From Tellurirhabdus rosea (lineage in GTDB: Bacteria > Bacteroidota > Bacteroidia > Cytophagales > Spirosomataceae): a DNA stretch of 64,000 nucleotides. A model generated the notes under the pieces. The model was not told the DNA's origin. It did no database searches and saw only the letters and a list, made by a program, of their open reading frames with translations. The translations under genes and the position numbers were made by a program. Position 1 is the first letter of the stretch. Each line of letters begins with the position of its first letter. The stretch spans positions 2,931,501-2,995,500 of the forward strand of contig NZ_CP111085.1 of assembly GCF_026278345.1 (NCBI RefSeq), in the 5' to 3' direction. Shown here one piece after another: positions 53,957 to 62,096 of this stretch.

Positions 53957-55300
53957 TTACAGCGTCGAGAAGTCAAACCCTTCCAGGAAGGCCGTTGTGA
54001 ACTGGCCCGACTGGAATTTCGGGTCGTCCATCAGCTTGATGTGGAACGGAATGGTCGTCTTGATGCCTTCGATGACAAATTCCTGCAACGCCCGCTTCAT
54101 CCGCGTGATGACTTCCTCCCGCGACTGGCCCGTGACGATCAGTTTCGCAATCATCGAGTCGTAGTTCGGCGGAATGGTGTAGCCGCTGTACACGTGGCTG
54201 TCGATCCGGACGCCGTGGCCGCCGGGGAAGTGCAGGTTCGTGATTTTGCCCGGCGACGGACGGAAGCCGTTGATGGGGTCTTCGGCGTTGATCCGGCACT
54301 CCATCGAAAACAGCTTCGGCGTGTAGTTGCGGCCCGAAATGGGAACGCCCGCGGCTACCTTGATCTGTTCCTTGATGAGGTCAAAATCCGTCACTTCTTC
54401 CGTGATCGGGTGCTCCACCTGAATCCGGGTGTTCATCTCCATGAAGTAGAACTTCCCGTGCTTATCGACCAGGAACTCGATGGTGCCGGCACCTTCGTAG
54501 CCGATGGCCGAGGCTCCTTTGATGGCCGCTTCGCCCATCTGCTGCCGCAGTTCGGCCGAAACGATGGGAGAGGGCGTTTCTTCGACGAGTTTCTGGTGCC
54601 GCCGCTGGATCGAGCAGTCGCGCTCCGAGAGGTGGCACACTTTGCCGTACTGGTCGCCCACCACCTGAATTTCGATGTGACGGGGTTCTTCGACGAATTT
54701 TTCGAGGTACAGACCGTCGTTGCCGAAAGCCGCTCCGGACTCCATTTTGGCGTCGTTCCAGGCTTTCTCAAATTCGCCTTCCGAGCGGATGATGCGCATG
54801 CCGCGTCCGCCGCCGCCCGCCGTAGCCTTAATGATGACCGGGTAACCCATGTCGGCGGCCAGGCGCTTGCCTTCTTCAATGGATTCCAGCAGGCCGTCGG
54901 AGCCGGGGATAACGGGTACACCAGCGGCTTTCATGGTTGCTTTCGCAGTCGACTTGTCGCCCATGGCGTTGATCTGCTCGGCGGTCGCCCCGATGAACTT
55001 GATGCCGTAATCGGCGCAGATTTGCGAAAATTCCGCGTTCTCGGAAAGAAAACCGTAGCCGGGGTGAATCGCGTCGGCGCCCGTCACTTCGGCCGCAGAA
55101 ATGATACTCGGAATGTTGAGGTATGACTGACGGCTGACCGGCGGACCGATGCAGACGGCTTCGTCGGCAAACCGGACGTGCAGGCTGTCGCGGTCGGCTG
55201 TCGAGTAGACGGCCACCGTTTTGATGCCCATTTCCCGGCAGGTCCGGATGATCCGCAGCGCGATTTCGCCCCGGTTAGCGATGAGGATTTTTTTAAACAT
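53957..55300 (-). CDS. accC: Acetyl-CoA carboxylase, biotin carboxylase subunit
   Basis: 447 residues (E. coli 449). ATP-grasp enzyme that carboxylates the biotin of AccB. Starts [18 protein letters not shown]; the glycine-rich ATP loop [14 protein letters not shown] is near residue 162, the metal/ATP site [16 protein letters not shown] near residue 288 and the C-terminal [13 protein letters not shown] is complete. It follows accB after a 95-base gap filled by a repeat. The carboxyltransferase subunits are not in the window. Confidence 0.97.
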   Translation of the reverse strand: MFKKILIANRGEIALRIIRTCREMGIKTVAVYSTADRDSLHVRFADEAVCIGPPVSRQSYLNIPSIISAAEVTGADAIHPGYGFLSENAEFSQICADYGIKFIGATAEQINAMGDKSTAKATMKAAGVPVIPGSDGLLESIEEGKRLAADMGYPVIIKATAGGGGRGMRIIRSEGEFEKAWNDAKMESGAAFGNDGLYLEKFVEEPRHIEIQVVGDQYGKVCHLSERDCSIQRRHQKLVEETPSPIVSAELRQQMGEAAIKGASAIGYEGAGTIEFLVDKHGKFYFMEMNTRIQVEHPITEEVTDFDLIKEQIKVAAGVPISGRNYTPKLFSMECRINAEDPINGFRPSPGKITNLHFPGGHGVRIDSHVYSGYTIPPNYDSMIAKLIVTGQSREEVITRMKRALQEFVIEGIKTTIPFHIKLMDDPKFQSGQFTTAFLEGFDFSTL

Positions 55301-55308
55301 AATGAGTG

Positions 55309-55393
55309 AATGAGCGAATGACTGAATGACTGAATGATTGAAAGCCAGCAGAGCCTTTTTTCACTCATTCACTCATTCAGTCATTCGCTCATT
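55309..55393. repeat. Inverted repeat, GAATGAG word family, accB-accC gap
   Basis: Arms 55309-55343 and 55359-55393 pair over 35 bases with two mismatches; words GAATGACT / GAATGAGT / GAGCGAAT. Same vocabulary as 29331-29414, but the loop (GCCAGCAGAGCC) lacks the GCTTCGC centre. Confidence 0.87.
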
Positions 55394-55395
55394 GA

Positions 55396-55884
55396 TTACA
55401 TGGGTTCGACAAGGAACAACGGCTGGTCGTATTCTACCGGCGTGGCGTTTTCTACCAGCACTTTCACGATCCGACCGGACACTTCAGATTCGATTTCGTT
55501 GAACAGCTTCATGGCCTCGATGATGCACACGACCTTGCCGGTTTTGACTTCGCTGCCTACCTCCACGAAGGACGGCGTGTCGGGGCTCGAAGAGCGGTAG
55601 AACGTACCGATCATCGGGGATTTGATGGTCACGTAGTTCGACTCGTCCGCTTTGGCGGGGGCGGCCGGTGCGGCCTGCGGAGCCGGCGCGGACGCCGGAG
55701 CCGGGGCTACCGACTGCGGAAGGGCCTGCTGCACCGGAGCCGGGGCGGCGGAAGGCACAAAGGACGAAGGCGCCTGACCGTAGCGCTTAACGCTGATTTT
55801 GAGGTCGTTGGTTTCAATGTTTACCTCGTCCAGTCCGGACTGCGCAATGAAATCGATGAGTTTCTGAATGTCTCTGGTTTCCAT
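55396..55884 (-). CDS. accB: Acetyl-CoA carboxylase, biotin carboxyl carrier protein
   Basis: 162 residues. The N-terminal helix-rich part (METRDIQKLIDFIAQSGLDE) is followed by a long Ala/Pro-rich linker (residues about 40-75) and the biotinyl domain with the acceptor lysine in CIIEAMKLFNEIE (Lys126). It carries the carboxyl group between AccC and the carboxyltransferase. The stop codon is three bases from the GAATGAG repeat arm. Confidence 0.96.
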   Translation of the reverse strand: METRDIQKLIDFIAQSGLDEVNIETNDLKISVKRYGQAPSSFVPSAAPAPVQQALPQSVAPAPASAPAPQAAPAAPAKADESNYVTIKSPMIGTFYRSSSPDTPSFVEVGSEVKTGKVVCIIEAMKLFNEIESEVSGRIVKVLVENATPVEYDQPLFLVEPM

Positions 55885-55891
55885 AAGAAAA

Positions 55892-55972
55892 AGTCGTAGG
55901 TCGTAAGTCTGGGAGTCGTAAGCCCGGAAAGCGGCGAGGCCACCTGCGACTTACGACTTACGACTTACGACT
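55892..55972. repeat. Inverted repeat, AAGTCGT word family, efp-accB gap
   Basis: The left arm (55892-55922) carries AGTCGTAGGTCGTAAGTC and AGTCGTAAG; the right arm (55950-55972) is CTTACGACTTACGACTTACG. The centre is GC-rich (CGGAAAGCGGCGAGGCC). Words match 27677 and 62019. Confidence 0.83.
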
Positions 55973-55979
55973 AAGCCGG

Positions 55980-56543
55980 TTATTTTACTCGTTCAACGTA
56001 ATCGTAAGTGCGGGTATCGACGCGGATTTTGTCGCCCTGTTCAATGAAAAGCGGGACCATGATGGTGGCGCCGGTTTCCACTTCCACTTTTTTCTTGGGG
56101 CTGTTGGCCGTATCGCCCCGGATGCCCGGTTCGGCGTACGTAACTTCCACTTCCACGAACGGCGGCAATTCGCACGTCAGGGGCGTTTCATTTTCGGCAT
56201 TAATCAGGATTTCCACTTCCTGACCTTCTTTCATGAGGTCCGCCCCGTCGATCAGCTTTTCGCCGATGTTGATCTGGTCGAACGACTCCTGGTCCATGAA
56301 GTTGTACCCCGCTTCGTCCTTGTAGAGGTACTGAAACTTGCGGCGCTCTACCCGAACCGGATAGATCGTCACCCCGGAGTTGAAGGTGTTGTCCAGTACT
56401 TTGCCCGTCGTGAGGCTTTTCAGCTTGGTGCGGACGAAAGCCGCGCCCTTGCCGGGCTTCACGTGCTGGAATTCAGTAATCTGGAATAAGTCGTTGTTGA
56501 AGTTGAGTACCAACCCGTTTCGAATGTCTGCGGTCGTTGCCAT
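55980..56543 (-). CDS. efp: Elongation factor P
   Basis: 187 residues, three beta-barrel domains. It relieves ribosome stalling at proline stretches. The tip loop reads HVKPGKGAAFVRTK, with the lysine (Lys32) that is modified in E. coli by beta-lysylation; no epmA/epmB gene is nearby. Domain 2-3 motifs (YPVRVERRKFQYLYKDEAGY, GDTANSPKKKVEVETGA, KIRVDTRTYDYVERVK) are intact. It is embedded in the fatty-acid cluster, an arrangement usual for accB/efp neighbours in many bacteria. Confidence 0.96.
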   Translation of the reverse strand: MATTADIRNGLVLNFNNDLFQITEFQHVKPGKGAAFVRTKLKSLTTGKVLDNTFNSGVTIYPVRVERRKFQYLYKDEAGYNFMDQESFDQINIGEKLIDGADLMKEGQEVEILINAENETPLTCELPPFVEVEVTYAEPGIRGDTANSPKKKVEVETGATIMVPLFIEQGDKIRVDTRTYDYVERVK

Positions 56544-56559
56544 TTTCCTTAGTTTTCCG

Positions 56560-56700
56560 TTATCAGTTTACTGTTTTGCGTTGTCTGTTTTAGGTTTTCC
56601 GTTTTCAGTTTTGCGTTTGCTGTTGTACTGCTGCGAGCAAATCGTTTGCTTTAGCGAAGCAACAGAAAACCGAAGACTGAAAACCGACAACGCAAAACGC
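56560..56700. repeat. Inverted repeat, TTTTCCG word family, fabH-efp gap
   Basis: The left arm (about 56551-56625) has many TTTTCCG / TTTTCAG / GTTTTGCG words; the right arm (56658-56700) has the complements. GTTTTGCGTTGTC (56573-56585) is exact to 56686-56698. TTAGCGAAGCAAC near 56651 resembles the usual core. It fills nearly the whole gap. Confidence 0.75.
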
Positions 56701-56701
56701 T

Positions 56702-57691
56702 TTAAATTGCCCACTTCACATACACCGACCCCCAGGTAAACCCGCCTCCGAAGGCGGCGAGCACGAGGTTGTCGCCTTTGTGCAGTTGGGATTCGTAATC
56801 AAAAAGGCACAGCGGGATGGTGGCCGCCGTGGTATTTCCGTACTTATGGATATTCAGCATCACTTTGTCCATCCCGACGCCCATGCGGTTGGCGGTGGCT
56901 TCGATGATGCGTTTGTTGGCCTGGTGCGGGACCAGCCAGGCGACATCCTCGCCTTTCAGACCGTTGCGTTCCATGATTTCGGCGGACACATCGGCCATGT
57001 TTTTGACGGCAAATTTAAACACCGACGGGCCATCCTGGTACACGTAATGCCACCGTTTATCGATGGTTTCGTGCGAGGGCGGGTAGCGGCTTCCTCCGGC
57101 TTTCTGGAAGAGGTGATGCTGGCCGACGCCGTCCGAACGGATGATCGAGTCGTGGATGCCATAGCCTTCTTCGTTCGGCTCCAGAAGAACGGCTCCGGCT
57201 CCGTCGCCAAACAGTACACAGGTTGTCCGATCGGTATAGTCGATGATAGACGACATTTTATCCGCACCGACGACCACCACTTTACGGTACTTTCCGGTTT
57301 CAATAAACTGGGTGCCGATGGTCAGCGCGTACAGGAACCCCGAGCACGCCGCCTGAATATCGAAACTGCCCACCGACCGGATTCCGACCATGTCGGTAAT
57401 CAGGTTGGCCGTCGACGGAAAAACGAAGTCCGGCGTGGTGGTGGCGCAAATTAGTAAATCTACTTCATCCGGCTGCGTATTGGTTTTTGCCAGTAGACCC
57501 CGAACCGCTTCTGCGGCCATGTGCGACGTACCCTGTCCTTCGCCTTTCAGAATATGGCGCTCTTTAATGCCAGTGCGGGAAGTAATCCATTCATCATTGG
57601 TATCCACCATCTTCTCCAACTCCGCGTTGGTCAGAATGTAGTCCGGTACATAACCGTGGACTCCGGTAATTGCCGCTCTTAATTTGGTCAT
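56702..57691 (-). CDS. fabH: Beta-ketoacyl-ACP synthase III
   Basis: 329 residues, thiolase fold. It starts fatty-acid synthesis by condensing acetyl-CoA (or a branched starter) with malonyl-ACP. The Cys-His-Asn triad is visible: [14 protein letters not shown] (Cys near residue 114), [13 protein letters not shown] (His near 258) and [15 protein letters not shown] (Asn near 288). The gene is between plsX and efp on the same strand, each gap occupied by a repeat. Confidence 0.96.
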   Translation of the reverse strand: MTKLRAAITGVHGYVPDYILTNAELEKMVDTNDEWITSRTGIKERHILKGEGQGTSHMAAEAVRGLLAKTNTQPDEVDLLICATTTPDFVFPSTANLITDMVGIRSVGSFDIQAACSGFLYALTIGTQFIETGKYRKVVVVGADKMSSIIDYTDRTTCVLFGDGAGAVLLEPNEEGYGIHDSIIRSDGVGQHHLFQKAGGSRYPPSHETIDKRWHYVYQDGPSVFKFAVKNMADVSAEIMERNGLKGEDVAWLVPHQANKRIIEATANRMGVGMDKVMLNIHKYGNTTAATIPLCLFDYESQLHKGDNLVLAAFGGGFTWGSVYVKWAI

Positions 57692-57710
57692 ACTGCGGGG
57701 GTACTTTATT

Positions 57711-57827
57711 CAATGAAGAATGAAGAATGAAGAATTAAAAATGGGCTGACGCACGCAGGAAGTCCGAACGGCGGAGCCTACCGCGGCGGCGGACCGCTCA
57801 TAATTCATAATTCTTAATTCATAATTG
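57711..57827. repeat. Inverted repeat, AATGAA/AATTCAT words, plsX-fabH gap
   Basis: The left arm (57711-57739) is CAATGAAGAATGAAGAATGA and on; the right arm (57801-57827) is TAATTCATAATTCTTAATTC and on; these pair imperfectly. The GC centre 57770-57798 (GGCGGAGCCTACCGCGGCGG and on) is, read on the other strand, nearly the same as 62028-62062, although that element has AAGTCGT arms. Confidence 0.78.
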
Positions 57828-57829
57828 CT

Positions 57830-58768
57830 TTAGCTTAGTGCTTGTGCGATTTTCTGGTATGCGTTGGTTTCTACCTGTTTTCGGGTCATGTGCAGCATGT
57901 TCTTGATCGCCGTGGGCGTCGAGATGCCGTGCGCAATGATGACGTTGCCGTTCACGCCGACGATCGGACTGCCGCCTACCGACTCGTAGTTGGTTTTGTC
58001 GATAAATTCGTGGCTGATGCCAAGTCCTTTCGTCACTTCGTACAACGATTCGCCGAGCTTGAACAGGATATTGCCCGTAAAACCGTCGGTCACGATCACG
58101 TCCGCCTTGCCGACAAACATGTCCTTGCCTTCAATGTTGCCGATGAAGTGAATTTTGCGGTTGTTTTTGAGCATTTGGTGAGCCGCCTGGGCCACCAGCG
58201 AGCCTTTCTGTTCTTCCTCGCCGATGTTCATCAGCGCCACCCGGGGCTTGTCGATGCCGAAGGTATACTGGGCGTAGATAGAACCGATTTCGCCGAACTG
58301 TTCGAGCATTTCGGGCTTACAGTCGGCATTGGCGCCGATGTCCAGCATGATGGCGTGGCCTCCGGTAACCTGCGGCACGAAGCCCGCAATGCAGGGACGC
58401 TGTACGCCTTCGATGGCTTTGATGCTGAAAAGGGCACCTACGTGCATGGCGCCCGTGTTGCCTGCCCCGCAGAAGGCGTCTACCTGTTTTTCCCGTAAAA
58501 GTTTAAACCCAACTCCGATGCTGGAATTGGGCTTCTGGGAAAGGGCTTTTGTCGGGTGTTCGCCCATCTCCACCACCTCTTCGGCATGAACTACCTCAAT
58601 CTGCGAACCAGTATGCTGATATTTGGTAAGAAGCTCTTCAATGACGGCCTGTTTGCCGACCAGTACAATCGTTACGTCTTCCGGTAATTCCCTGGCAGCC
58701 AAGACGGCACCTTCTACTATTGCCTCGGGAGCGAAATCGCCGCCCATTGCATCCACTGCAATTTTCAT
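57830..58768 (-). CDS. plsX: Phosphate acyltransferase PlsX
   Basis: 312 residues from the ATG at 58768 (MKIAVDAMGGDFAPEAIVEG), the family N-terminus; 29 codons open upstream (to 58855) are not part of the protein. It makes acyl-phosphate from acyl-ACP, the substrate of PlsY (43249-43902). Further motifs: AEEVVEMGEHPTKAL, SIGVGFKLLREKQVDAFCGA, GNTGAMHVGALF, VTDGFTGNILFKLGE. It follows rpmF, as in most bacteria. Confidence 0.95.
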   Translation of the reverse strand: MKIAVDAMGGDFAPEAIVEGAVLAARELPEDVTIVLVGKQAVIEELLTKYQHTGSQIEVVHAEEVVEMGEHPTKALSQKPNSSIGVGFKLLREKQVDAFCGAGNTGAMHVGALFSIKAIEGVQRPCIAGFVPQVTGGHAIMLDIGANADCKPEMLEQFGEIGSIYAQYTFGIDKPRVALMNIGEEEQKGSLVAQAAHQMLKNNRKIHFIGNIEGKDMFVGKADVIVTDGFTGNILFKLGESLYEVTKGLGISHEFIDKTNYESVGGSPIVGVNGNVIIAHGISTPTAIKNMLHMTRKQVETNAYQKIAQALS

Positions 58769-58915
58769 TTGTACAGGTTTGGGTACGCTATAACTCAATT
58801 GAAGGTGTAAAATTAGTACATGCCCGGCAAAAAAAAAGTATTTCCCCCATGGCAACGGTCAGTTTGTACGTTCCGGTGTGTTGTGGGAAATACTTTTGAG
58901 TAAAGGAAACGCAGC

Positions 58916-59003
58916 GAAAAGAGAACAGACAATGACAAAAGAGAGGCAGAATCCGGTTTTCGGACGGCCCGGTGCTCTGTTTCCTGTCTATTGTCCCCTG
59001 TCT
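58916..59003. repeat. Inverted repeat, ACAGACA word family, rpmF-plsX gap
   Basis: AGAGAACAGACAATGACA near 58920-58937 and TGTCTATTGTCCCCTGTCT near 58985-59003 pair partially, with AGAGAGGCAGA / TCTGTTTCCTG also matching in part. A weaker member of the series; its right arm ends seven bases before the rpmF stop. Confidence 0.6.
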
Positions 59004-59010
59004 ACGGGAA

Positions 59011-59205
59011 TTAAGCCGTCTTTGCGTAGTTCTCGATTACGAGGCGGCCTTTGTAATACAAATTGCCTTCGTAAACGTGCGCGTGGTGACGAACGTGGAT
59101 TTCGCCCGTGGTCGCATCGATCGACAGTTGTTTCGAAGTCAGTTTATCGTGCGTTCTCCGCTTGTCGCGGCGGGTGCTTGAGTGTCTGCGTTTGGGATGT
59201 GCCAT
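59011..59205 (-). CDS. rpmF: Ribosomal protein L32
   Basis: 64 residues, strongly basic: MAHPKRRHSSTRRDKRRTHD, then a core with HVRHHAHVYEGNLYYKGR. The two cysteine pairs of zinc-binding L32 forms are absent (no Cys at all), so this is the zinc-free variant. It lies 42 bases behind the DUF177 gene, the universal order in bacteria. Confidence 0.96.
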   Translation of the reverse strand: MAHPKRRHSSTRRDKRRTHDKLTSKQLSIDATTGEIHVRHHAHVYEGNLYYKGRLVIENYAKTA

Positions 59206-59247
59206 GACCTTATTTTACTTAGTTGTATTATCGTGATTGTTCAATGC

Positions 59248-59802
59248 TTAATTATCGTTCAGCTTCCTGAGCGCCTCCCAGCGCGGGTCGATGGGCGGTT
59301 CGGGTGCTTGCTCGTCGTCCTCACCGGCAGCGCCGCCGGAGGAGTAGATGAGCCGGCCTTCTTCCCCGCTATCGTCGTCCTCCTCCTCTTCGTTGCGAAA
59401 GCGCGGATGGAGTTTCCGCACCGGAAGCGCAAGTCCGATAAAGTCGAAAATATAGCGGGCAACGTTGATGACCTTCGTATTCCAGGCGATCAGTTCTATT
59501 TCGTCGGTCAGTTCCTCGTTATGGTCCGCAAACTTCAGAAACATCCGGTTCTGAACGTCAATGGGTTCGCGGAACGGTTCGAGGGTGCGGTCGCAGAGGA
59601 GTTCGACTTCGCCCACCAGGTGGAAATCCAGCCGAATCATCGTGGAAGACTTCTCCAGCTTCAGGTGGGTTTTAAATTGCCCGTGCTGAATCAGTTCCTG
59701 CTCCATCGCCTCGAAGAACGCATCGCCTGACTCGAACTCGTATTCGTGTGCCTTATCCTCCAGCCCGAATATCGAAATGTCGTATTTCTTCAGCTCGTTC
59801 AC
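59248..59802 (-). CDS. DUF177 (YceD-like) protein
   Basis: 184 residues from GTG at 59802 (VNELKKYDISIFGLEDKAHE). The family is linked to 23S rRNA/L32 metabolism and nearly always precedes rpmF, as here. The core has HLVGEVELLCDRTLEPFREP and IELIAWNTKVINVARYIFDF; the tail is very acidic (NEEEEDDDSGEEG) and ends near PIDPRWEALRKLN, the usual C-terminal signature. An in-frame TTG at 59826 overlaps the promoter -7 element, which favours the GTG. It is the first gene of the plsX-fabH-acc cluster. Confidence 0.88.
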   Translation of the reverse strand: MNELKKYDISIFGLEDKAHEYEFESGDAFFEAMEQELIQHGQFKTHLKLEKSSTMIRLDFHLVGEVELLCDRTLEPFREPIDVQNRMFLKFADHNEELTDEIELIAWNTKVINVARYIFDFIGLALPVRKLHPRFRNEEEEDDDSGEEGRLIYSSGGAAGEDDEQAPEPPIDPRWEALRKLNDN

Positions 59803-59823
59803 GTCCTCTCTAAAAATAGTCCG

Positions 59824-59831
59824 CAAAGTTA
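59824..59831 (-). promoter_or_regulatory. -7 element of the DUF177-rpmF-plsX cluster
   Basis: TAACTTTG on the minus strand fits TAnnTTTG, with a TTG 23 bases upstream. Transcription would start close to 59818, which leaves a leader of about 15 bases before the GTG at 59802 and excludes the longer reading frame. Confidence 0.55.
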
Positions 59832-59874
59832 CGAAGTATTTCTAAATCAGAAAACAACAAGCGGTAATTTGTCG

Positions 59875-59935
59875 GCTGCGGGATGAAAACAAATGGCATA
59901 TCGCTCAGATATGCCATTTGTTTTCATCCCGCAGC
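59875..59935. repeat. Perfect 28-bp palindrome between divergent promoters
   Basis: Arms 59875-59902 and 59908-59935 are complementary in all 28 positions around the loop GCTCA. It lies between the DUF177 promoter and the PAP2 promoter. The centre CATATC-N5-GATATG matches that of the palindrome inside the glycosyltransferase gene at 23219. Confidence 0.93.
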
Positions 59936-59948
59936 AACCGGAAGCTCG

Positions 59949-59956
59949 TATCTTTG
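59949..59956 (+). promoter_or_regulatory. -7 element of the PAP2 phosphatase gene
   Basis: TATCTTTG fits TAnnTTTG, 20 bases before the ATG at 59976. The nearest TTTG upstream lies inside the palindrome at an unusual 28-base distance, so the -33 part is uncertain. Confidence 0.5.
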
Positions 59957-59975
59957 CCGGTGTTTTTTTAACAGA

Positions 59976-60647
59976 ATGAAGAAGTTACTGCTCGGCAACC
60001 GCCCTTTTTTTGTTACCTGGTTCCTCCTTCTGCTGGCCGTCAGTGGCCTGATGCTCCGCTATACCAAAGCCGAACTCATCCGCTGGGTCAACGAACATTT
60101 TCATCCGGCGGGCGACCTTTTGTTTCAATCCATCACGCACCTGGGCGACGGGGCCTTCTTCGTCTTTGTCGTTCTTGTGCTGGCTTTTCGCTCGTTTCGG
60201 TACGCGGTGATGGGGCTGGCCAGCTTTCTGCTGTCGACGCTGGTGGCGCAGGGGCTGAAGCATTACGTCTTTCCGGACAATCTGCGTCCGTCCAAGTTTT
60301 TTGAAAACTCCGGCTGGAATTTCCGCACCATCGAAGGGCTGGATTTGCACAGCTTCAACAGTTTTCCGTCCGGGCACACCACGTCCGCCTTTGCGCTGTT
60401 CTGTCTGCTGGCACTGCTCGACGAACGAAAAGGCCGCGGCTGGTTCTTCGCGCTGCTGGCGGCCGCAGTGGGCTACTCCCGCGTTTACCTGTTCCAGCAT
60501 TTTGTCGAGGATGCCTATGCCGGGGCGCTGATCGGGGTGACGTCCACGGTGGTCGTTTACCTGCTGTTCAGTCCGCGGTGGGAACGAAGCCCTAAAGCGT
60601 GGCACGACCGACGTTTTGTGCTGCCTTCGCGTCGTTCCGCCAAATAA
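59976..60647 (+). CDS. PAP2-family membrane phosphatase
   Basis: 223 residues from the ATG at 59976; a longer frame upstream is palindrome sequence. About six membrane helices. The three acid-phosphatase motifs are present: KHYVFPDNLRP (KxxxxxxRP), FPSGHTTSAF (PSGH) and SRVYLFQHFVEDAYAG (SRx5HxxxD). Such enzymes dephosphorylate undecaprenyl pyrophosphate, phosphatidic acid or lipid A at the outer face of the inner membrane; which one is not resolved. The C-terminus is basic. Confidence 0.88.
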   Translation: MKKLLLGNRPFFVTWFLLLLAVSGLMLRYTKAELIRWVNEHFHPAGDLLFQSITHLGDGAFFVFVVLVLAFRSFRYAVMGLASFLLSTLVAQGLKHYVFPDNLRPSKFFENSGWNFRTIEGLDLHSFNSFPSGHTTSAFALFCLLALLDERKGRGWFFALLAAAVGYSRVYLFQHFVEDAYAGALIGVTSTVVVYLLFSPRWERSPKAWHDRRFVLPSRRSAK

Positions 60648-60693
60648 TTTCATGGATTAAGCGGCCTGGGCAAAATTAATAGGTGTCATTTCC

Positions 60694-60701
60694 TATCTTT
60701 G
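60694..60701 (+). promoter_or_regulatory. -7 element of the TrpD2-like gene
   Basis: TATCTTTG fits TAnnTTTG and lies 31 bases before the ATG at 60732. The in-frame TTG at 60699 overlaps it and is therefore an unlikely start. Confidence 0.45.
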
Positions 60702-60731
60702 ATGTGTGTACCTCATCTACCTGCCCACGTT

Positions 60732-62021
60732 ATGTCGTTCATGAACCGCCTCGCCACCGCACCCGATCCGACCGCTACTGCTCTGGGACGGGCCATCAAA
60801 CTGATCGGCATTGGCAAAAACGGCAGTAAAAATCTTACGCCGGAACTGATTGCGGAGTGCCGTCAATCCCTGCTCACCGATGCCGATCCGCTGCAGAAAG
60901 GGGCCTTCATCGGTGCCCTGCTGGCGAAAGGGCCGACCGCAGAGGAGCAGACGCTGGAGAATTTATGGGGAAAAGGCGCTTTTGCCCATCCGACCTTCCT
61001 GATTAACAAACTGTGTCCGGACCTGCCGCCCAAGCTGTTTCCGATTGCCACCAAACTGCTGCGGAACGACCATTCGCTGAAACCCAGCGAGGCGCATCAA
61101 CTGGGCGATTTTCTGTTTGACGAAAGTTACTCCTCCGAATGCTGCGAAGTGTTTCGGGGACTGGCCGTGAGCATCCTGCGGGTGCGGCACGAAACCAACG
61201 ACGAATACCGCGGGCTGTACGAGGCCACGATGCAGACCATCACGCCGGGGTTTCAGCAGATTGCCTGCGTCACCCGCCCGCTGCTGCAACTGGCCGAACC
61301 GTTCGACGGGGTGGAGCACTCGTATCTGATTACGCCGCTGCTGGCCAATTTTTTCGAAAGCCGCGGCTACGGCGTGGTGTCGATGGTCGGCCGGACGCCG
61401 GGGCCCAAATACACCCTGAACGCCCACGACCTGTTTCTGCACCTTGGCTGCCCGATGCTGCAAAGCAACCATGAACTCGATACGCCGCCCGACCCGTACG
61501 GCTGGGTCCTCGACCAGAAAGCCCTGTCGCCGGCGCTCGACCGCTGGGTGAACCGCCGCCGGACGCTCCTCAAACGGCCGTTTCTGTCAACGCTGGAAAA
61601 GCTGCTCAATCCGTGTTCGGCGCGGGTGCTGGTGACTTCCGTTTTTCACATTACCTACCAGATGAAAATGGCGGAACTTGCGCTGATGGCCGGGTTTGAT
61701 GCCGTGATGGTGCTGAAGCGGGGCCTGGAAGGCAGCCTGGCGCCGTCGACGAGCCGGAGCAGCGGCGTTCTTTGCGCCGTCCGGACGCCCCAGGGGCATC
61801 TGTTCTTCCAGAATTTTGACGCCGATCTGCCGACGTTTACGGAGTACCGTACCGAAAGCGACGAATCCGTCGTGAACCCGCAGCCGCACGACAACGCCCG
61901 GCTGATCCGTCAGTTCCTGAACGACGAGAAGACAGAAAACGAAGCCTTCGACAATCAGGTCAGATTCGCCAAAGCACTCTTCGGACGCGGCCTCAACTGG
62001 ATTGAAGGACAACTAAAATAA
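60732..62021 (+). CDS. TrpD2/YbiB-like anthranilate phosphoribosyltransferase homologue
   Basis: 429 residues from the ATG at 60732. The fold of the glycosyl transferase family 3 is indicated by LLRNDHSLKPSEAHQLGDFL, RHETNDEYRGLYEATMQTI, VVSMVGRTPGPKYTLNAHDL and LALMAGFDAVMVLKRGLEGS. Motifs for anthranilate and PRPP binding are changed compared with true TrpD, as in the TrpD2/YbiB group, which binds nucleic acid in E. coli and is not needed for tryptophan synthesis. No trp gene is nearby. The stop is next to the AAGTCGT repeat shared with hpt. Confidence 0.72.
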   Translation: MSFMNRLATAPDPTATALGRAIKLIGIGKNGSKNLTPELIAECRQSLLTDADPLQKGAFIGALLAKGPTAEEQTLENLWGKGAFAHPTFLINKLCPDLPPKLFPIATKLLRNDHSLKPSEAHQLGDFLFDESYSSECCEVFRGLAVSILRVRHETNDEYRGLYEATMQTITPGFQQIACVTRPLLQLAEPFDGVEHSYLITPLLANFFESRGYGVVSMVGRTPGPKYTLNAHDLFLHLGCPMLQSNHELDTPPDPYGWVLDQKALSPALDRWVNRRRTLLKRPFLSTLEKLLNPCSARVLVTSVFHITYQMKMAELALMAGFDAVMVLKRGLEGSLAPSTSRSSGVLCAVRTPQGHLFFQNFDADLPTFTEYRTESDESVVNPQPHDNARLIRQFLNDEKTENEAFDNQVRFAKALFGRGLNWIEGQLK

Positions 62022-62096
62022 GTCGTAAGCGGTCCGCCGCTGCGGTCGCAAGTGGCTCCGCCAGGTTAGGAAACGGCGGAGCCACTTACGACTTAT
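62019..62096. repeat. Inverted repeat, AAGTCGT words, between convergent genes
   Basis: Outer arms ATAAGTCGTAAG (62019-62030) and CTTACGACTTAT (62085-62096); a second pair GTCGCAAGTGGCTCCGCC (62045-62062) with 62075-62092 matches in 17 of 18. The segment AGCGGTCCGCCGC...GGCTCCGCC (62028-62062) recurs reversed at 57770-57798. Stops of the TrpD2-like gene (62021) and hpt (62093) fall in the arms. Confidence 0.85.
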
